Part shown: positions 34,807 through 45,809 of the stretch, one piece after another | Position numbering within the stretch: the first letter of the stretch is position 1 | How the letters are laid out: the number at the start of each line of letters is the position of its first letter | DNA from: Limnoperna fortunei | Lineage: Eukaryota; Mollusca; Bivalvia; Mytilida; Modiolidae | Reading direction: 5' to 3' | NCBI GenBank assembly: GCA_944474755.1 | Contig: OX104119.1 | Coordinates: 44,541,927-44,605,926, forward strand | DNA length: 64,000 nt | Position numbers and translations under genes: made by a program | Notes under the pieces: model-generated | What the model was told of the DNA's origin: nothing | The model's input: the letters and a program-made list of their open reading frames with translations, nothing else | The model's database searches: none

Positions 34807-35916
34807 AAACTAGAGGCTCCCAGGAGCCTGTATCGCTCACCTGAACCTGAAACCAAACAACCCTTTTTATCCAGCTTTTCGTTGCTATAAGGAATTGCCC
34901 AACACTTCTGCAAAAATCATTAATTTTGACCTTTTAAGGGAAATAACTCCTATAACGAGGAGCTTTTGATGCTTTGAGATTGAGAAGGGAGGTTCACTTC
35001 AAATTTGCTGTACCTGTTATACTTTTTTAACTATCAGTCGAAAACTCTCTAGACTCCCAACCGCCCCCCCCCCCCTTTTTTCATTTTTTCTATTTTAAGC
35101 CAACGTAGCTATGTAGGTAGTCAGGTGTCATGATTTGCAAAATTTTGGTAGAGGACGTCCTAAAGATGATGTGTGCAATGTTTCAAAGCAGTCCTTTCAT
35201 TGGTTAAAGAGGAGAAGATTTTTTAAAACCAAGTAAAATTGATTAAAAAAATGTTCAAGGAGAATAATTCCTAAACGGTTCATCAGACAATCTTGACCCT
35301 GAAGTCATTTTTGTAGCCCTCATAGAGCAGAACAATTAAGCAATGCTAACTTTTTCTCTAGTTCTAATGATTTTTAAGATTTTGAGGCAAAAATGTCAAA
35401 AATAATCAATTTGGACAATTAAAGGGCAATAACTCCTATAAGGAGTCATCATACAACTTCAACCCAATGGAGTGTTTCGTAGAGCTTTTGATGCAGATGA
35501 AGGCAGGTCTCTTCGGTTTTCCTGTATCTGTTACACTTTTTTAAATATAAGCCAAAAACTGTATTTTACCCCCCCCTTTCCGTCCTATTTTTTAGCCATG
35601 GTGGCCATGTTGGTTAATCTGCAGCCATGGTTGGTACAAACTTGGTTGAGGACATTTGACGGATGATGTGTACAAAGTTTCAAAGCAGTACTTTCAGTTG
35701 TTTCAGAGGAGAAGATTTTAAAAAATCAATTAAAACCGATTGGGCAAACTTGGTAGAGGACATTTTACTGATGATGTGTGCAAAGTTTCAAAGCAATCCC
35801 TTCAGTGGTTTTGGAGGAGAAGATTTTTGAAGAAAAGTTAACGACGACGACGACGACGACGGACGCCAAGTGATGGCAATAGCTCACATGACCCTTCGGG
35901 TCAGGTGAGCTAAAAA
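34807..35916. repeat. A-family element, both ends present
   Basis: Begins CTAGAGGCTCCCAGGAGCCT (7-bp stem AGGCTCC/GGAGCCT) and GTATCGCTCACCTGAACCTG. It ends with a GAC-repeat run, GGACGCCAAGTGATGGCAAT and CCCTTCGGGTCAGGTGAGCTAAAAA, so TCACCTGA/TCAGGTGA is inverted at the termini. The interior includes both A sub-units seen at 1-2176. Best reference copy of the family. Confidence 0.88.
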
Positions 35917-36207
35917 TGGGACCAAAATAACTTGCTCTTGTACACTATATAATTGCAAATAATTCCAACGAAGACTATAACCGAATGCAGTTGGAGCCAG
36001 AGACTGGGGCATTTTAAAGGCACTGCCAAACACGTTTGGCTTAGCAAGCAATCTTTCCATTCTAATGACTATTTTAGGTTTTTCATCATGAAATACTTTA
36101 GAGTCAAGTCTTTCGTAATGTTTTAAGACATCTTCTTTATGTCTGTGATGATTTCTATTCTTGTTTAACATTAAAACGTATTCATCCAAGTTTAAAACAA
36201 GGCTAAT
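35917..36207 (-). pseudogene. Unrecognised protein-like open frame
   Basis: The minus frame is open for about 95 codons, with balanced, non-repetitive composition, unlike other frames here: DEYVLMLNKNRNHHRHKEDV and later RMERLLAKPNVFGSAFKMPQ. It runs directly into the A-element terminus on one side, with a stop upstream near 36208. No strong splice sites border it. I do not recognise the protein. It may be a retroposed or transposon-derived coding fragment, or chance. Confidence 0.3.
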
Positions 36208-36663
36208 TTAAACTGGGCAATCTAAAATCTTTTTTCCATCAATAGCTTCGTTGGGGACAGTTTAAATGTATATCGGAGGCTGATGGTTTATTTTGTAACT
36301 TGAGGGCATCTACACTCTATCTTCATTTTTAATACCTAATTATTCTGGCAGTTTCCATTGTCACTGTAAGGTGGAATTCTGAGGTAACACCAGGTAGTAA
36401 GTTCTAATTTTTTGTTTAATATGCTTCTGTTTCATTTCACTTTCCGAGTGTAGGTTTGATCTACCCGAATGAAAATCCACAAATAAGACACATATTTTGA
36501 TTTTGGGACCTTATGTACAACTATCATGGCTAACTTTCGTGGCGTTGTTTACTCAGTGGATTCCATATTAGTAAGACAATTTGCTTAATTTTTGTTTGTT
36601 TACATCTCAGTAAAATCTTGTTGGCATGTTGTAATACATTTGGCACACTTTGGCGTCAAATAA
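36208..36663. other. Sequence without recognised gene
   Basis: No exon or repeat recognised. Confidence 0.35.
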
Positions 36664-37874
36664 AACCAGAGGCTCTTAAGAGCCTGTATTGCTCACCTGA
36701 ATTTATACTCAATGGAGATGGCATTTCCTTAATGTTTAACTAATTTTCAATAAACTTTAGAGAAGGACTATCCAAACAATATTGCTAGTAAGTTTTGTTT
36801 CCATTGGTTAACCCGTTTCAGAGAACATTTAAAAACTAGACAAAGTCGATCTAGCGATCGCTGATACCCCTGCTTTTGTGAAAATTTCTAACGTTTTTCG
36901 TGGATTGTGACCTTGAAATTGGATGGATTTCCACCAAAATCAATAGGCTTCTTACCAACAAAATATATAAGAATATTTTACAGTTTCATTAAAATCGGAT
37001 GAAAACTTTTTGAGTTATTTTCCGGAAACAACTTTTTGTAAAAATTTCTAACATTTTTCGTGGACTGTGACCTTGAAATTTGACAGATTTCCCCCAAAAT
37101 CGATAGGCTTCTTACCAACCTGATATATAACAATATCCCAAAGTTTCATTCAAATCACATGCAAACTTTTTGAGTTATCATCCGGAAACAACTTTTTTGT
37201 AAAAATTTCTAACGTTTTTCGTGGACTGCGACCTTGAAATTTGATGGATTTCCCCCAAAATCAAAAGGCTTTTTACCAACCTGATATATAACAATATCCC
37301 AAAGTTTCATTCAAATCAGATGCAAACTTTTTGAGTTATTGTCCGGAAACAACTTTTATGTTAAAATTTCTAACGTTTTTCGTGGACTGTGACCTTGAAA
37401 TTTGGCGGATTTCCCCCAAAATCGATAAGCTTCTTACCAACCTGATATATGACAATATCCCAAAGTTTCATTCAAATCGGATGTAAACTTTTTGAGTTAT
37501 TGTCCGGAAACAACTTTTTTGTTAAAATTTCTAACGTTTTTCGTGGACTGTGACCTTGAAATTTGACGGATTTCCCCCAAAATCGATAGGCTTCTTACCA
37601 ACCTGATATATAACAATATCCCAAAGTTTCATTTAAATCGGATGTAAACTTTTTGAATTATCATCCGGAAACCAAATGTGGACGGACGGACGGACATGAG
37701 GACCACTATATACCCCCGACTCTGTCGAGCGGGGGTATAAAAAATTTTCTCATAGGGTCCTATGTTAAACTAAGTCGGGCAGTGGTGGCCATTTTGAATT
37801 TCCAATTGGAAATAAAAAATATAAACTGTAAAGAAGACCATCCAAACAATATTGCCGACAAGTTCTGTTTCCAT
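36664..37874. repeat. D-family element interrupted by a C element
   Basis: The left part, 36664-36834, has AGGCTCTTAAGAGCCT, GTATTGCTCACCTGA and one D monomer broken within GTTTCAGAGAACATTT. The right part, 37740-37874, resumes at TTTTCTCATAGGGTCCTATG. It lacks a right terminus and abuts the LINE 5' region near 37875. Confidence 0.8.
36835..37739. repeat. C-family element: five 160-bp monomers, nested in D
   Basis: TTCTAACGTTTTTCGTGGAC plus TGTGACCTTGAAATTTGACG recur at about 36886, 37046, 37207, 37366 and 37527 (160 bp). The start is GATCGCTGATACCCCTGC. The end is GTGGACGGACGGACGGACAT and a hairpin TATACCCCC...GCGGGGGTATA. This is pearl-like architecture. Confidence 0.88.
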
Positions 37875-38171
37875 CCTACGATGGCTGCTGAACTGTGAAC
37901 ACACTGATTGTCAGCTCCTCAATTTTTGCAAATTTGGATGACTTTTTTGATACATTACAATTTCTGGAATTATTTCATCCTTAATGACTGGTAACGCTGT
38001 CGTTTAAAATTTGAGATGAACTTTTCATTTGGAAGGAACTAATTAGACTCGGAAGTTTTTTCTCTTTGAGATATACTGTGAAGTATTGTAGTATTGCAGT
38101 ATTGGATATTCATTGAATACAATTCTGTTTTATTTCACTAAGTATTTCTTTATTGTAACAACGTGCCTGGA

Positions 38172-39110
38172 ATGAATACTTCTACTTCACAAAGTCAACA
38201 AAAGCCTGTAATAAGTGTTCAAACACTGCTTGCAGCAAAGAAAGAAAAGAATAAACCACCACCCCAGAAAAGAACTCACTCTGAAGTCTCTTATGAGTCG
38301 AATACTAGTTTGGACTTATCAGGGTTAATTAACTTCCAAAAAGACTTGGACCAGATTAAGTTTTCTCTGAAAGATGTGGCAACAAACGAAGATTTTAATG
38401 AAGTGACAAAAGATCTGGTGAAAACCTCTGACTTAGAAAATCTTGTGACAGGAATAGTTAAAAGATTGTTTAGTAAATCTGAGTCAACAATTGAGAAAAA
38501 AATGAATGACAAAGTGAACAAAATTCAGACAGAAATGATGGAGAAAGCAGAGGCACTGTCAATTGAAAATGACAATTTAAAGAAAAAAGTTGACATAGGT
38601 GAAAAACAGATTGCTTCATTGACAAAAGAACTATCAGAAACATCAAAGATAGCTAAGCAAGCAGATATAAGTAGCAACTACAATGAACAATACTCAGGAA
38701 AAAACAAAATAAAAGTGTATAATTTCCTAACAAAACAGGACCTTCGTAAGGTTAGTAGAGTCATAGAGTTAGTAAAATCAAATCTGAATTTACATCTGGA
38801 AGAAAGGGATATAGTGGCTATACATAGATTGCCATCTCAGCATGAACCAAGTCCTCTTATTGTAATTTGTTTCAGTAGTGATGTTAAGAGAAGTCTTATG
38901 AGGGTTAGAAAAGAACTTAAAAATAGAGTAAAGTTTGTAGATGATGTCATGAAGAGAAACGTGGAACTTATTCATAGATTGGAAAATAGTCACCGTTTTG
39001 ACCAAGTATGGTACTTCAATTGTGGTGTATATGGTAGAACTTCGAGTGGTTTACAGATGAAGTTTGAAATGTATGATGACATTAACTATAGAATACATCA
39101 AGGGAAGTAA
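38172..39110 (+). CDS. LINE ORF1 protein (coiled coil plus RNA-binding-like domain)
   Basis: An uninterrupted frame of 312 codons, the longest in the window. I start it at the ATG at 38172; the frame is open three codons further upstream, to a GTG. Residues 1-40 are polar with Lys/Pro (KEKNKPPPQKRTHS). Roughly residues 45-165 are heptad-like and charged, with no Pro (DQIKFSLKDVATNEDFNEVT, IEKKMNDKVNKIQTEM), a coiled coil expected to trimerise as in L1 ORF1p. Residues ~175-300 hold KNKIKVYNFL, then RDIVAIHRLP, PLIVICFSSDVKRSLM and RKELKNRVKFVDDV, the pattern of the ORF1 RRM/C-terminal RNA-binding domains. Such proteins coat the element RNA in cytoplasmic particles. Its intactness contrasts with the wrecked ORF2. 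It could be a young insertion or chance survival. Confidence 0.85.
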   Translation: MNTSTSQSQQKPVISVQTLLAAKKEKNKPPPQKRTHSEVSYESNTSLDLSGLINFQKDLDQIKFSLKDVATNEDFNEVTKDLVKTSDLENLVTGIVKRLFSKSESTIEKKMNDKVNKIQTEMMEKAEALSIENDNLKKKVDIGEKQIASLTKELSETSKIAKQADISSNYNEQYSGKNKIKVYNFLTKQDLRKVSRVIELVKSNLNLHLEERDIVAIHRLPSQHEPSPLIVICFSSDVKRSLMRVRKELKNRVKFVDDVMKRNVELIHRLENSHRFDQVWYFNCGVYGRTSSGLQMKFEMYDDINYRIHQGK

Positions 39111-39441
39111 CTATTAAGCATATTTATCTACTAACTGTGGTTCTATTTTAGGTCATATATTTTTAATACATGGTATACTTAACACTACATTTAAACTTTT
39201 CTATGATACTTAAATGTTTTCAGAAATGTTTCTGTAGCAAAAATTGTTATATCACATCTTGTCATCTTAAAGTTCTACTATTGTTTTTATTTTAAACACA
39301 GTAAAAGTAAAATTCTTGAACATTTGCACAGCAAACTTTTTTTTCTATTATCTAAAAGACAGTTTTTTCAACAGTTAAGCCAGATGAATTGTAATAGTAA
39401 ATACTGCATGTTCAATATTAATGGAACAAAATATTCAGGCA

Positions 39442-39735
39442 ATGTTAGATAGGGATACATTGAAAATCTTATCAGTCAAATGTCAGGGTCTTCGAAACAC
39501 AAATAAAAGGAAAGATGTTTTTAATGTACTAAGGCCAAAAAGTACAACATTTATTGTTTACAAGATACACATTTTACAAGTGAATTTGAAAATGTAGTAA
39601 GATCTACTTGGGGCTTCAAATATTATTTTTCATCATTTTCCTCGAATTCATGAGTAGCAATTATGTTCAATAATAATTTTGAAGTCAAATTATTACAAGG
39701 AAAGAAAGATATATCTGGTAATAGAATATGATAAA
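39442..39735 (+). pseudogene. LINE ORF2, start of the AP-like endonuclease (frameshifted)
   Basis: Reads TLKILSVKCQGLRNTNKRKD, then, after a shift, DTHFTSEFENVV and STWGFKYYFSSFSSNS with GVAIMFNNNF-like sequence in another frame. SVxCQGLRN is the start of exonuclease-endonuclease-phosphatase domains in LINE ORF2. At least two frameshifts occur in 300 bp. The B element follows at 39740. Confidence 0.8.
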
Positions 39736-39739
39736 CAAA

Positions 39740-40914
39740 AAATTGAAGAATGTGTCCATGGGACACGGATGCCCCCGCTAAAGGAAGTCCCAAACAGGAA
39801 GTAGTTGTCCAACAGGTCTGAAAGTCGCTTAGGAGGTACAACTTGTGATACTTAACCACCCTGCCAAATTTCAAATTGTTCTAATGTACGGTTTCTGAGT
39901 AAAGCTTGATGGAAATTTTCATACTCGTTTTAACACATTTTCAAATCGGTCCAGTCAAAAACAGGAAGTAGTTGTCCGACAGGTCTAAAAGTCGCTTAGG
40001 ACGTACAACTTGTGATACTGAACCACAATGCCAAATTTAAAATTGTTCTCATGTACGGTTTCTGCGAAAAGCTTGACAGAAATTTTCACTCATGTTAACA
40101 CATTTTCATATCGGCCCAGTCACAAACAGGAAGTAGTTGTCCGACAGGTCTGAAAGTTGCTTAGGACGTACAACTTGTGATACTGAACCACCCTGCCCAA
40201 TTTCAAATTGTTCTTGTGTACGGTTTCTGAGAAAAGCTTGACGGAAATTTTCATACTCGTGTTAACACATTTTCATATCGGCCCAGTCGCAACAGGAAGT
40301 AGTTGTCCGACAGGTCTGAAATTCGCTTAGGACGTACAACTTGTGATACTGAACCACAATGCCAAATTTCAAATTGTTCTCATGTACGGTTTCTGAGAAA
40401 AGCTTGACAGAAATTTTCATACTCATGTTAACACATTTTCATATCAGCCCAATCCCAAACAGGAAGTAGTTGTCCGATAGGTCTGAAAGTCGCTAAGGAC
40501 GTACAACTTGTGATACTGAACCACCCTGTCAAATTTCAAATTGTTCTCATGTACGGTTTCTGAGAAAAGCTTGACGGAAATTTTCATACTCATGTTAACA
40601 CATTTTCATATCGGCCCAGTCCCAAACAGGAAGTAGTTTCTGAGAAAAGCTTGACGGAAATTTTCATACTCATGTTAACACATTTTCATATCGGCCCAGT
40701 TCCAAACAGGAAGTAGTTGTCCAACAGGTCTGAAAGTCACTTAGGACGTACAACTTGCGATACTGAACCACCTTGCCAAATTTCAAATTGTTCTGATGTA
40801 TGGTTTCTGAGAAAAGCTTGACGGAAATTCGTATGGATGTACAGACGGACGGATGGACGGACGGACATGAGTAAAACTTAATGCCCCCGGACATGTCGTC
40901 GCAGGGGCATAAAA
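39740..40914. repeat. B-family element nested in the LINE
   Basis: Starts TTGAAGAATGTGTCCATGGG ACACGGATGCCCCCGC. It holds about six full ~167-bp monomers plus a partial one with an internal deletion near 40620-40640 (AGGAAGTAGTTTCTGAGAAA). It ends with GACGGACGGATGGACGGACG and a hairpin ATGCCCCCGGAC...GGGGCATAAAA. Confidence 0.88.
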
Positions 40915-41303
40915 ATAAGTTTTTACCTTGTATGGTCCAAATAATGTCAATCCCGATTTTTATAACCAGGTTATTAATATTATTTAAGGTTTTGGTAATG
41001 AATATTTTGTTATTTGTGGAGATTTTAATTTAGTTGTAGACCAAAACTTAGACTATTATAACTACAAACATATAAATAATTCAAATGCAAGAAGTAAAGT
41101 TTTAGAAATAATGAGTCCTTATATCTTACTATTAACAGTCAACTTTTTCTGGAAACATTGTTAATGGAGATTAGAGGAAAAACAATTTCATATGCATGCC
41201 ATAAACAAAGAGAACAAGGTAAAAGAAAAACATATTTATTAAATGAAATTGAACAACTGGAGTCATCCTTACAGGAACATTTATGTCAGGGATTAGAAAA
41301 TAA
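40915..41303 (+). pseudogene. LINE ORF2, endonuclease GDFN region and linker (deleted)
   Basis: FTLYGPNNVNPDFYNQVINI, then YFVICGDFNLVVDQNLDYYN (GDFN is the metal/catalytic block of the endonuclease), then NNSNARSKVLEIM. After an internal deletion comes LLMEIRGKTISYACHKQREQ, which belongs to the linker before the reverse transcriptase. The deletion removes the rest of the endonuclease. Confidence 0.82.
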
Positions 41304-42733
41304 AACTAGAGGCTCCCAGGAGCCTGTAATCACTCACCTGGAACCCAAATTACTTCAACTATATTTAAATTTACAGTTTCAGTTTAGTTGTAATAGCTTT
41401 TAAGTTGCTGTGCAAAAAACTAAACATTTCTTCAAAAATTTCGGTTAAGTACACTAACTCCTATAAGGTGCCATCAGACAATTTCCGAAAATTAAATGAT
41501 TTGTAGACCTTGTCCTTTAGGGAAATTTAGAAATTTACAGTTTTACTCTAGGTATGTTATAGATTAATTTATAATACAAAAACTGCTATTTGTCCAAATT
41601 CGTAATTACAGGGCAATAACACCTCTAAAGAGTCCTCTATCAATTTTGGACTAAGCAATGATTGTAAGCCTTGCTTTGCTGATTATTTGTGCAATTTACT
41701 GTTTCAAGCTAGCTGTTATAGTTTTCAAGTTACAGGACAAAAATGGAAAATTTCATAAAAAAATTTTAAGGGCAATAACTCCTATAAGGAGTCATCTGAC
41801 AATATCACTCTAGCTGTTATGGTTTTCAAGTTACAGGACAAAAACGGGAAATTTAATAAAAAATTGCAATTTAAGGGCAATAACTCCTATAAGGAGTCAT
41901 CTGACAATTTCAGACCAATGCAGTGAATTGTAGGGCTTGTATTGCTGATCATTTTTGCTATTAACAGCTTTAGTCTAGCTGTTACAGTTTTTGAGTTACA
42001 GGACAAAAACGGAAAATTTCATAAAAAATTGCCATTTAAGGGCAATAACTCCTATAAGGAGTCATCTGACAATTTCAGACCAATGCAGTGAATTGTAGGG
42101 CTTTTATTGCTGATCATTTTTGCTATAACAGTTTCACTCTAGCTGTTATGGTTTTCAAGTTACAAGACAAAATCGAAATTTTTTTTTTTTAATTGCCATT
42201 TAAGGGTAATAACACCTATAAGGAGTCATCGGACAATTCAGACCAATACAGTGAATTATAGGGCTTACATTGCTGATCATTTTTGCTATTAAGAGTTTTA
42301 TTCTACCTCTTATAGTTTTCAAGTTATATTGAAAATACCAAAAATTTTGTCAAAAATCGTCATTAAAGGGCAATAACTCCTACAAGAAGCCAATACACAA
42401 CATCGCACTAATAGCAACTATTGAAGACCTTAATGTGCTGATCAATTTGAAGTAACGGTTTTTTCTATAGCTATTATAATTTTTGAGATAATGATCAAAA
42501 ACGTGTGTTGACATCCATGTTCTATTTTTAAAAACAGCGGACATCTTTGTCTGTTGTTCAACACCCTGGGTACAAATTCAAAATTAGGAACCCTAAGGAT
42601 GATTGTGGCCAAGTTTAAAAGAAATTGGCCCAGTGGTTTATCAGAGAAGATTTTTGAAAAAGTTTACAACGGACGACGGACGCCAAGTGATAGCAAAAGC
42701 TCACATGCACCTTCGGTCCAGGTGAGCTAAAAA
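41304..42733. repeat. G-family element nested in the LINE
   Basis: CTAGAGGCTCCCAGGAGCCT, GTAATCACTCACCTGG at the start and TTCGGTCCAGGTGAGCTAAAAA at the end, with six or so G monomers. The host LINE reads ...GLENK before it and ELENVRNEKMKGK after it, so the insertion is clean at protein level. Confidence 0.88.
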
Positions 42734-43137
42734 AGGAATTAGAAAATGTTAGAAATGAAAAATGAAAGGAAAATAGTAAGATCTAGAGCACGGTTTATCA
42801 AAGAGGGTGAGAAACCAAGTAAATACTTTTGTGGGTTGGAATCTAAAAACTTCACCAGTAAATTATTCCAAAAGTGGAAAAGGAAAATGGAGACATTATT
42901 GCTGACCAGAATGCTATACTAAATGAAATAAAATATATTTAAGCAGATCTGTACAACGCTAGGGATAGTAATGGTGAAGATTCTATCCTAAAATCATTGA
43001 ATGACTAGTTGAAAAAATTAAATTATCAGACTCTATCTGATGAAGAAAAAGTTAGTTTAGAGGGGCACATAACTATTAAGGAAGCTAGTGCTGTACTATA
43101 CAAAATGTAGAATAATAAATCACCAGGATCCAATCGA
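42734..43137 (+). pseudogene. LINE ORF2, N-terminal edge of reverse transcriptase
   Basis: Fragments in shifting frames: RSRARFIKEGEKPSKYFCGL, then ESKNFTSKLF, LNYQTLSDEEKVSLEGHITI, KEASAVLYKM, a stop and NNKSPGSN. KSPGxDG is the entry to the RT fingers. Sequence then passes directly into an H element at about 43138, so the palm with YxDD is absent. Confidence 0.82.
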
Positions 43138-43778
43138 AATGTTTAATATCTAGTGCACAATGGCAATATGTGACAACATTCTGTGTAAGTTTCATCAAAT
43201 TCCATTTAGTGGTGGTGTTGGAAGAGTCGCACATAAAAAATGGGAATCCCATTATGTCAATGACAGTCCATGTTTTTCTATGGGAAACCCCAAATATCAT
43301 TCCGATCAAAATAATAAATATCTCCTGCACAATGGTGTAGGAGGAGTTGCACATAAAGATGAGGACCCCCTTAGGTCAATGACAATGTCCATGTTTTTCT
43401 ATGGGAAACCCCAAATATCATTCCGATCAAAATGTTTAATATCTCCTGCACAATGGCACTATGTGACAAAGATTCTGTGTAAGTTTCATTAAATTCCATT
43501 CAGTGGTGTAGAGGAGTTGCACATAAGAGATAGGGACCCCCTTAGGTCAATGACAAAATCCATGTTTTTCTATGGGAAACCCCAAATATCATTCAGATCA
43601 AAATGTTAAATATCTCCTGCACAATGGCACTATGTGACAAGGATTCTGTGTAAGTTTCATCAAATTCCATTCAGTGGTGTAGGAGGAGTTGCACAAAAGA
43701 AAGTGTAACGGACGGACAGACGGACGGACGGACACCATGAACACTATATACCCCCCGCTTTTCAAGCGGGGGGTATAA
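43138..43778. repeat. H-family pearl-like element
   Basis: About four monomers share GTTTAATATCTCCTGCACAA, TTCTGTGTAAGTTTCATCAA, CCATTCAGTGGTGTAGGAGG, AGGACCCCCTTAGGTCAATG and TCTATGGGAAACCCC. It ends with ACGGACGGACAGACGGACGG and a hairpin TATACCCCCCGC/GCGGGGGGTATA. Confidence 0.88.
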
Positions 43779-43861
43779 TGAAACATACATGTTTACAGTC
43801 GCTTTACTTATTGTTTGATAAAAAAATGTTCAAAGTGAAGATATCAAAAACAGTGCAAATA

Positions 43862-44662
43862 CTGTAAACCAATTAATATTGGCGTAAGCAAACTTTCGCG
43901 GTTTGTATTCAATGGACTGATTCGCGAATACAAACTTTCGCGAAATTGATATCATAAAAAACAAATATTCGCGGATCTTTGTATAGAAAATGAGCACACA
44001 ATAAATAATAAATATTTGAGTTGTCGTCCTGTCTTCTGTTTTTTTTTTATTGTCGATCGATTTTTATAGCCGACTGTTTCACGTGAACATAAACTCAAGT
44101 ACATGTAGTTAAGTTGAGTTTACTAAATATATTTTATTTGTAAAACAAATAAAAACGAAAGATCTAAACACGTGTTTGCATAATCAACACATTGAATAGA
44201 ATAATTTTTAAGTCGACAATTTAATGAACCGTTTTACTTTTTTGGCCTGTCATGCCTGTAGGTGTACATAGTTCTTAATTACCAGGGAGATTGCTGTTTG
44301 CATAACGGCTTATAAGTCATTTGATCTTTTAACACCTGACATAATTAAATAATTAATTCGTCCTTTCAAGTGCCAAACAGATCTCAATAACAGGACGTTA
44401 AAAGACAAATAATAAGATTTTAATTAAAACCTAACTAAGATAACTGTTTTATCAACCGGAAGTTGTTATCGTGAAATTCTGGTTTAGTAATTCTAAATAA
44501 GGGTTTACAAACACACTTGGTATTTTACACGACATTAGTAGTGTCGCCATTGCTCATCATTAATTTTTCCCAAACCTTTTCGCGGATATAAACTTTCGCG
44601 TTTGTTACATCCTCACGAAATCCGCGAAAGTTTATATCACGCGAAATTTTATTGGTTTACAG
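43862..44662. mobile_element. TA-flanked MITE with CTGTAAACCAAT termini
   Basis: The left end, CTGTAAACCAATTAATATTG, and the complement of the right end, CTGTAAACCAATAAAATTTC, match over the first 12 bases and in part beyond, each flanked by TA. Subterminal AAACTTTCGCG words appear in both orientations (near 43890, 43930, 44590, 44620). Length 801 bp, no coding, so it is a non-autonomous DNA element. Confidence 0.85.
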
Positions 44663-44794
44663 TACAACTTTCATTAGTCAAAAAATAAGTTTGATTGCAT
44701 ACTTCAATTTCATTACTTAAAAAAAAACATGTCATCACAGGTCAACGTTCAGGGAAAGAAAAGTCGCATTGAAATGTGTTAAACGCAAAAATAC
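44663..44794. other. Spacer between MITE and transposase relic
   Basis: Possibly the 3' flank of the Tc1-like element. I looked for matching inverted repeats around the transposase and found none convincing. Confidence 0.35.
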
Positions 44795-45809
44795 TCAGTA
44801 GGTAGTGTAACCACCAAGCTTCAGGTACAGTTCATTAACTCTCCTCCTCATGCTGTTGACTAAACGACAAATGTAGTATGTGGTAAATTCTGCCATTCAT
44901 TTTGAATGGCAACACGTAGTTCTTGGACATTTTGACAAGCAGGTGCTGTTATTGATTTTACAGCTAAAGATATCCCACAAATGTTCAATTGGATTCATAT
45001 CGGGTAACATGGATGGCCATGGAAGATGCTCAAAAGCTTCCCTTTCGATAACATCACCTACCATTGCAGCTCTTGCATTGTCATTCATAAAAATGGGCCT
45101 GTTACCAAGTGCATGATTGTCAAAATGTGGCACAATAATAGCATTAATGACGTCATTTCGATATTTCTGTCAAGTCATTGTCCCATCAACCACATACAGA
45201 TTCAGTTTACAGTCATATGAAAAGCCTCCCCACGCTGTAACACCACCACCGCCAAACGCTGTAGTGCCTAGGATGTTGTTCTGGTTGTAAGCAGTGCCTC
45301 GTTGTCTCCAAACACATATGCACCCATGACATATGATGAAGAAGGAATCTGCTTTCGTCGGTCCAGTGTATTCTTTGCCAGCTTAGAATATTCCAATGGC
45401 GGTGATATCGTGCCCACTCTAAAGATGCTTGGCGGTGTCTCTGTGTCAACAGTGGACATTTCAAGGGACTAAATGCTCTAAACCTTGTATTGTTTAGGCG
45501 CCAGTTAACTGTTCAAAAGTCGACACTGGTTACAATATTCCAATCGTCATTAAGATATCTTCCAGTGGCAAAGGGTTAGCATTTGACTTCACCAACGAGT
45601 GCTCTATCCTCCCTTTCAGATGTTTTTGGTGGTCGACCTGACCTAGGATGTTCCTGGATAGTTCCATCATTTCAATGACGTTTCAGTAGCCGGGGTACAA
45701 TACTAAAGTGAATGCCAAAGTGTTGTGCTATCTGACGCAAGCTCTGTCCAGTATTACGCATTCCAACGACCTGCCACTTCTCAGCTTCACTTAATTTCCT
45801 TCTAGGCAT
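44795..45809 (-). pseudogene. Tc1-like DDE transposase, decayed
   Basis: Spans 1015 bp, against about 340 codons for the family. The start MPRRKLSEAEKWQVVGMRNT and RQIAQHFGIHFSIVPRLLKR form the N-terminal helix-turn-helix. The frame then has a TGA where CGA (Arg) is expected. Later come HWTDESRF (first Asp), MNDNARAAM (second Asp) and WPSMLPDMNPIEHLWD (Glu). Between second Asp and Glu there are 31 residues rather than the 34 of DD34E, suggesting a small deletion. It ends VNELYLKLGGYTTY then TGA at 44797-44795. The length is not a multiple of three, so at least one frameshift is present and it is non-functional. Confidence 0.88.

Larger units (their letters stand above)
37875..43137 (+). mobile_element. 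LINE (L1/Tx1-like organisation), broken by B and G insertions
   Basis: Order on the plus strand: untranslated leader, intact ORF1 (38172-39110), endonuclease start (39442-39735), B insertion (39740-40914), endonuclease GDFN region and a linker (40915-41303), G insertion (41304-42733), and the region before and at the start of reverse transcriptase (42734-43137). Then it breaks into an H element, before the YxDD active site. Removing the two insertions restores collinearity with LINE ORF2 proteins, but frameshifts and stops remain, so ORF2 is dead. No poly-A tail is seen. Confidence 0.85.

Noticed and set aside
39623..39874. Minus-strand frame resembling frames at 6976-7179 and 40670-40894
   Set aside because: All are translations of the B-family monomer and reflect repeat homology, not protein coding.
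45026..45220. Plus-strand frames over the transposase relic
   Set aside because: Antisense shadows of the Tc1-like transposase.
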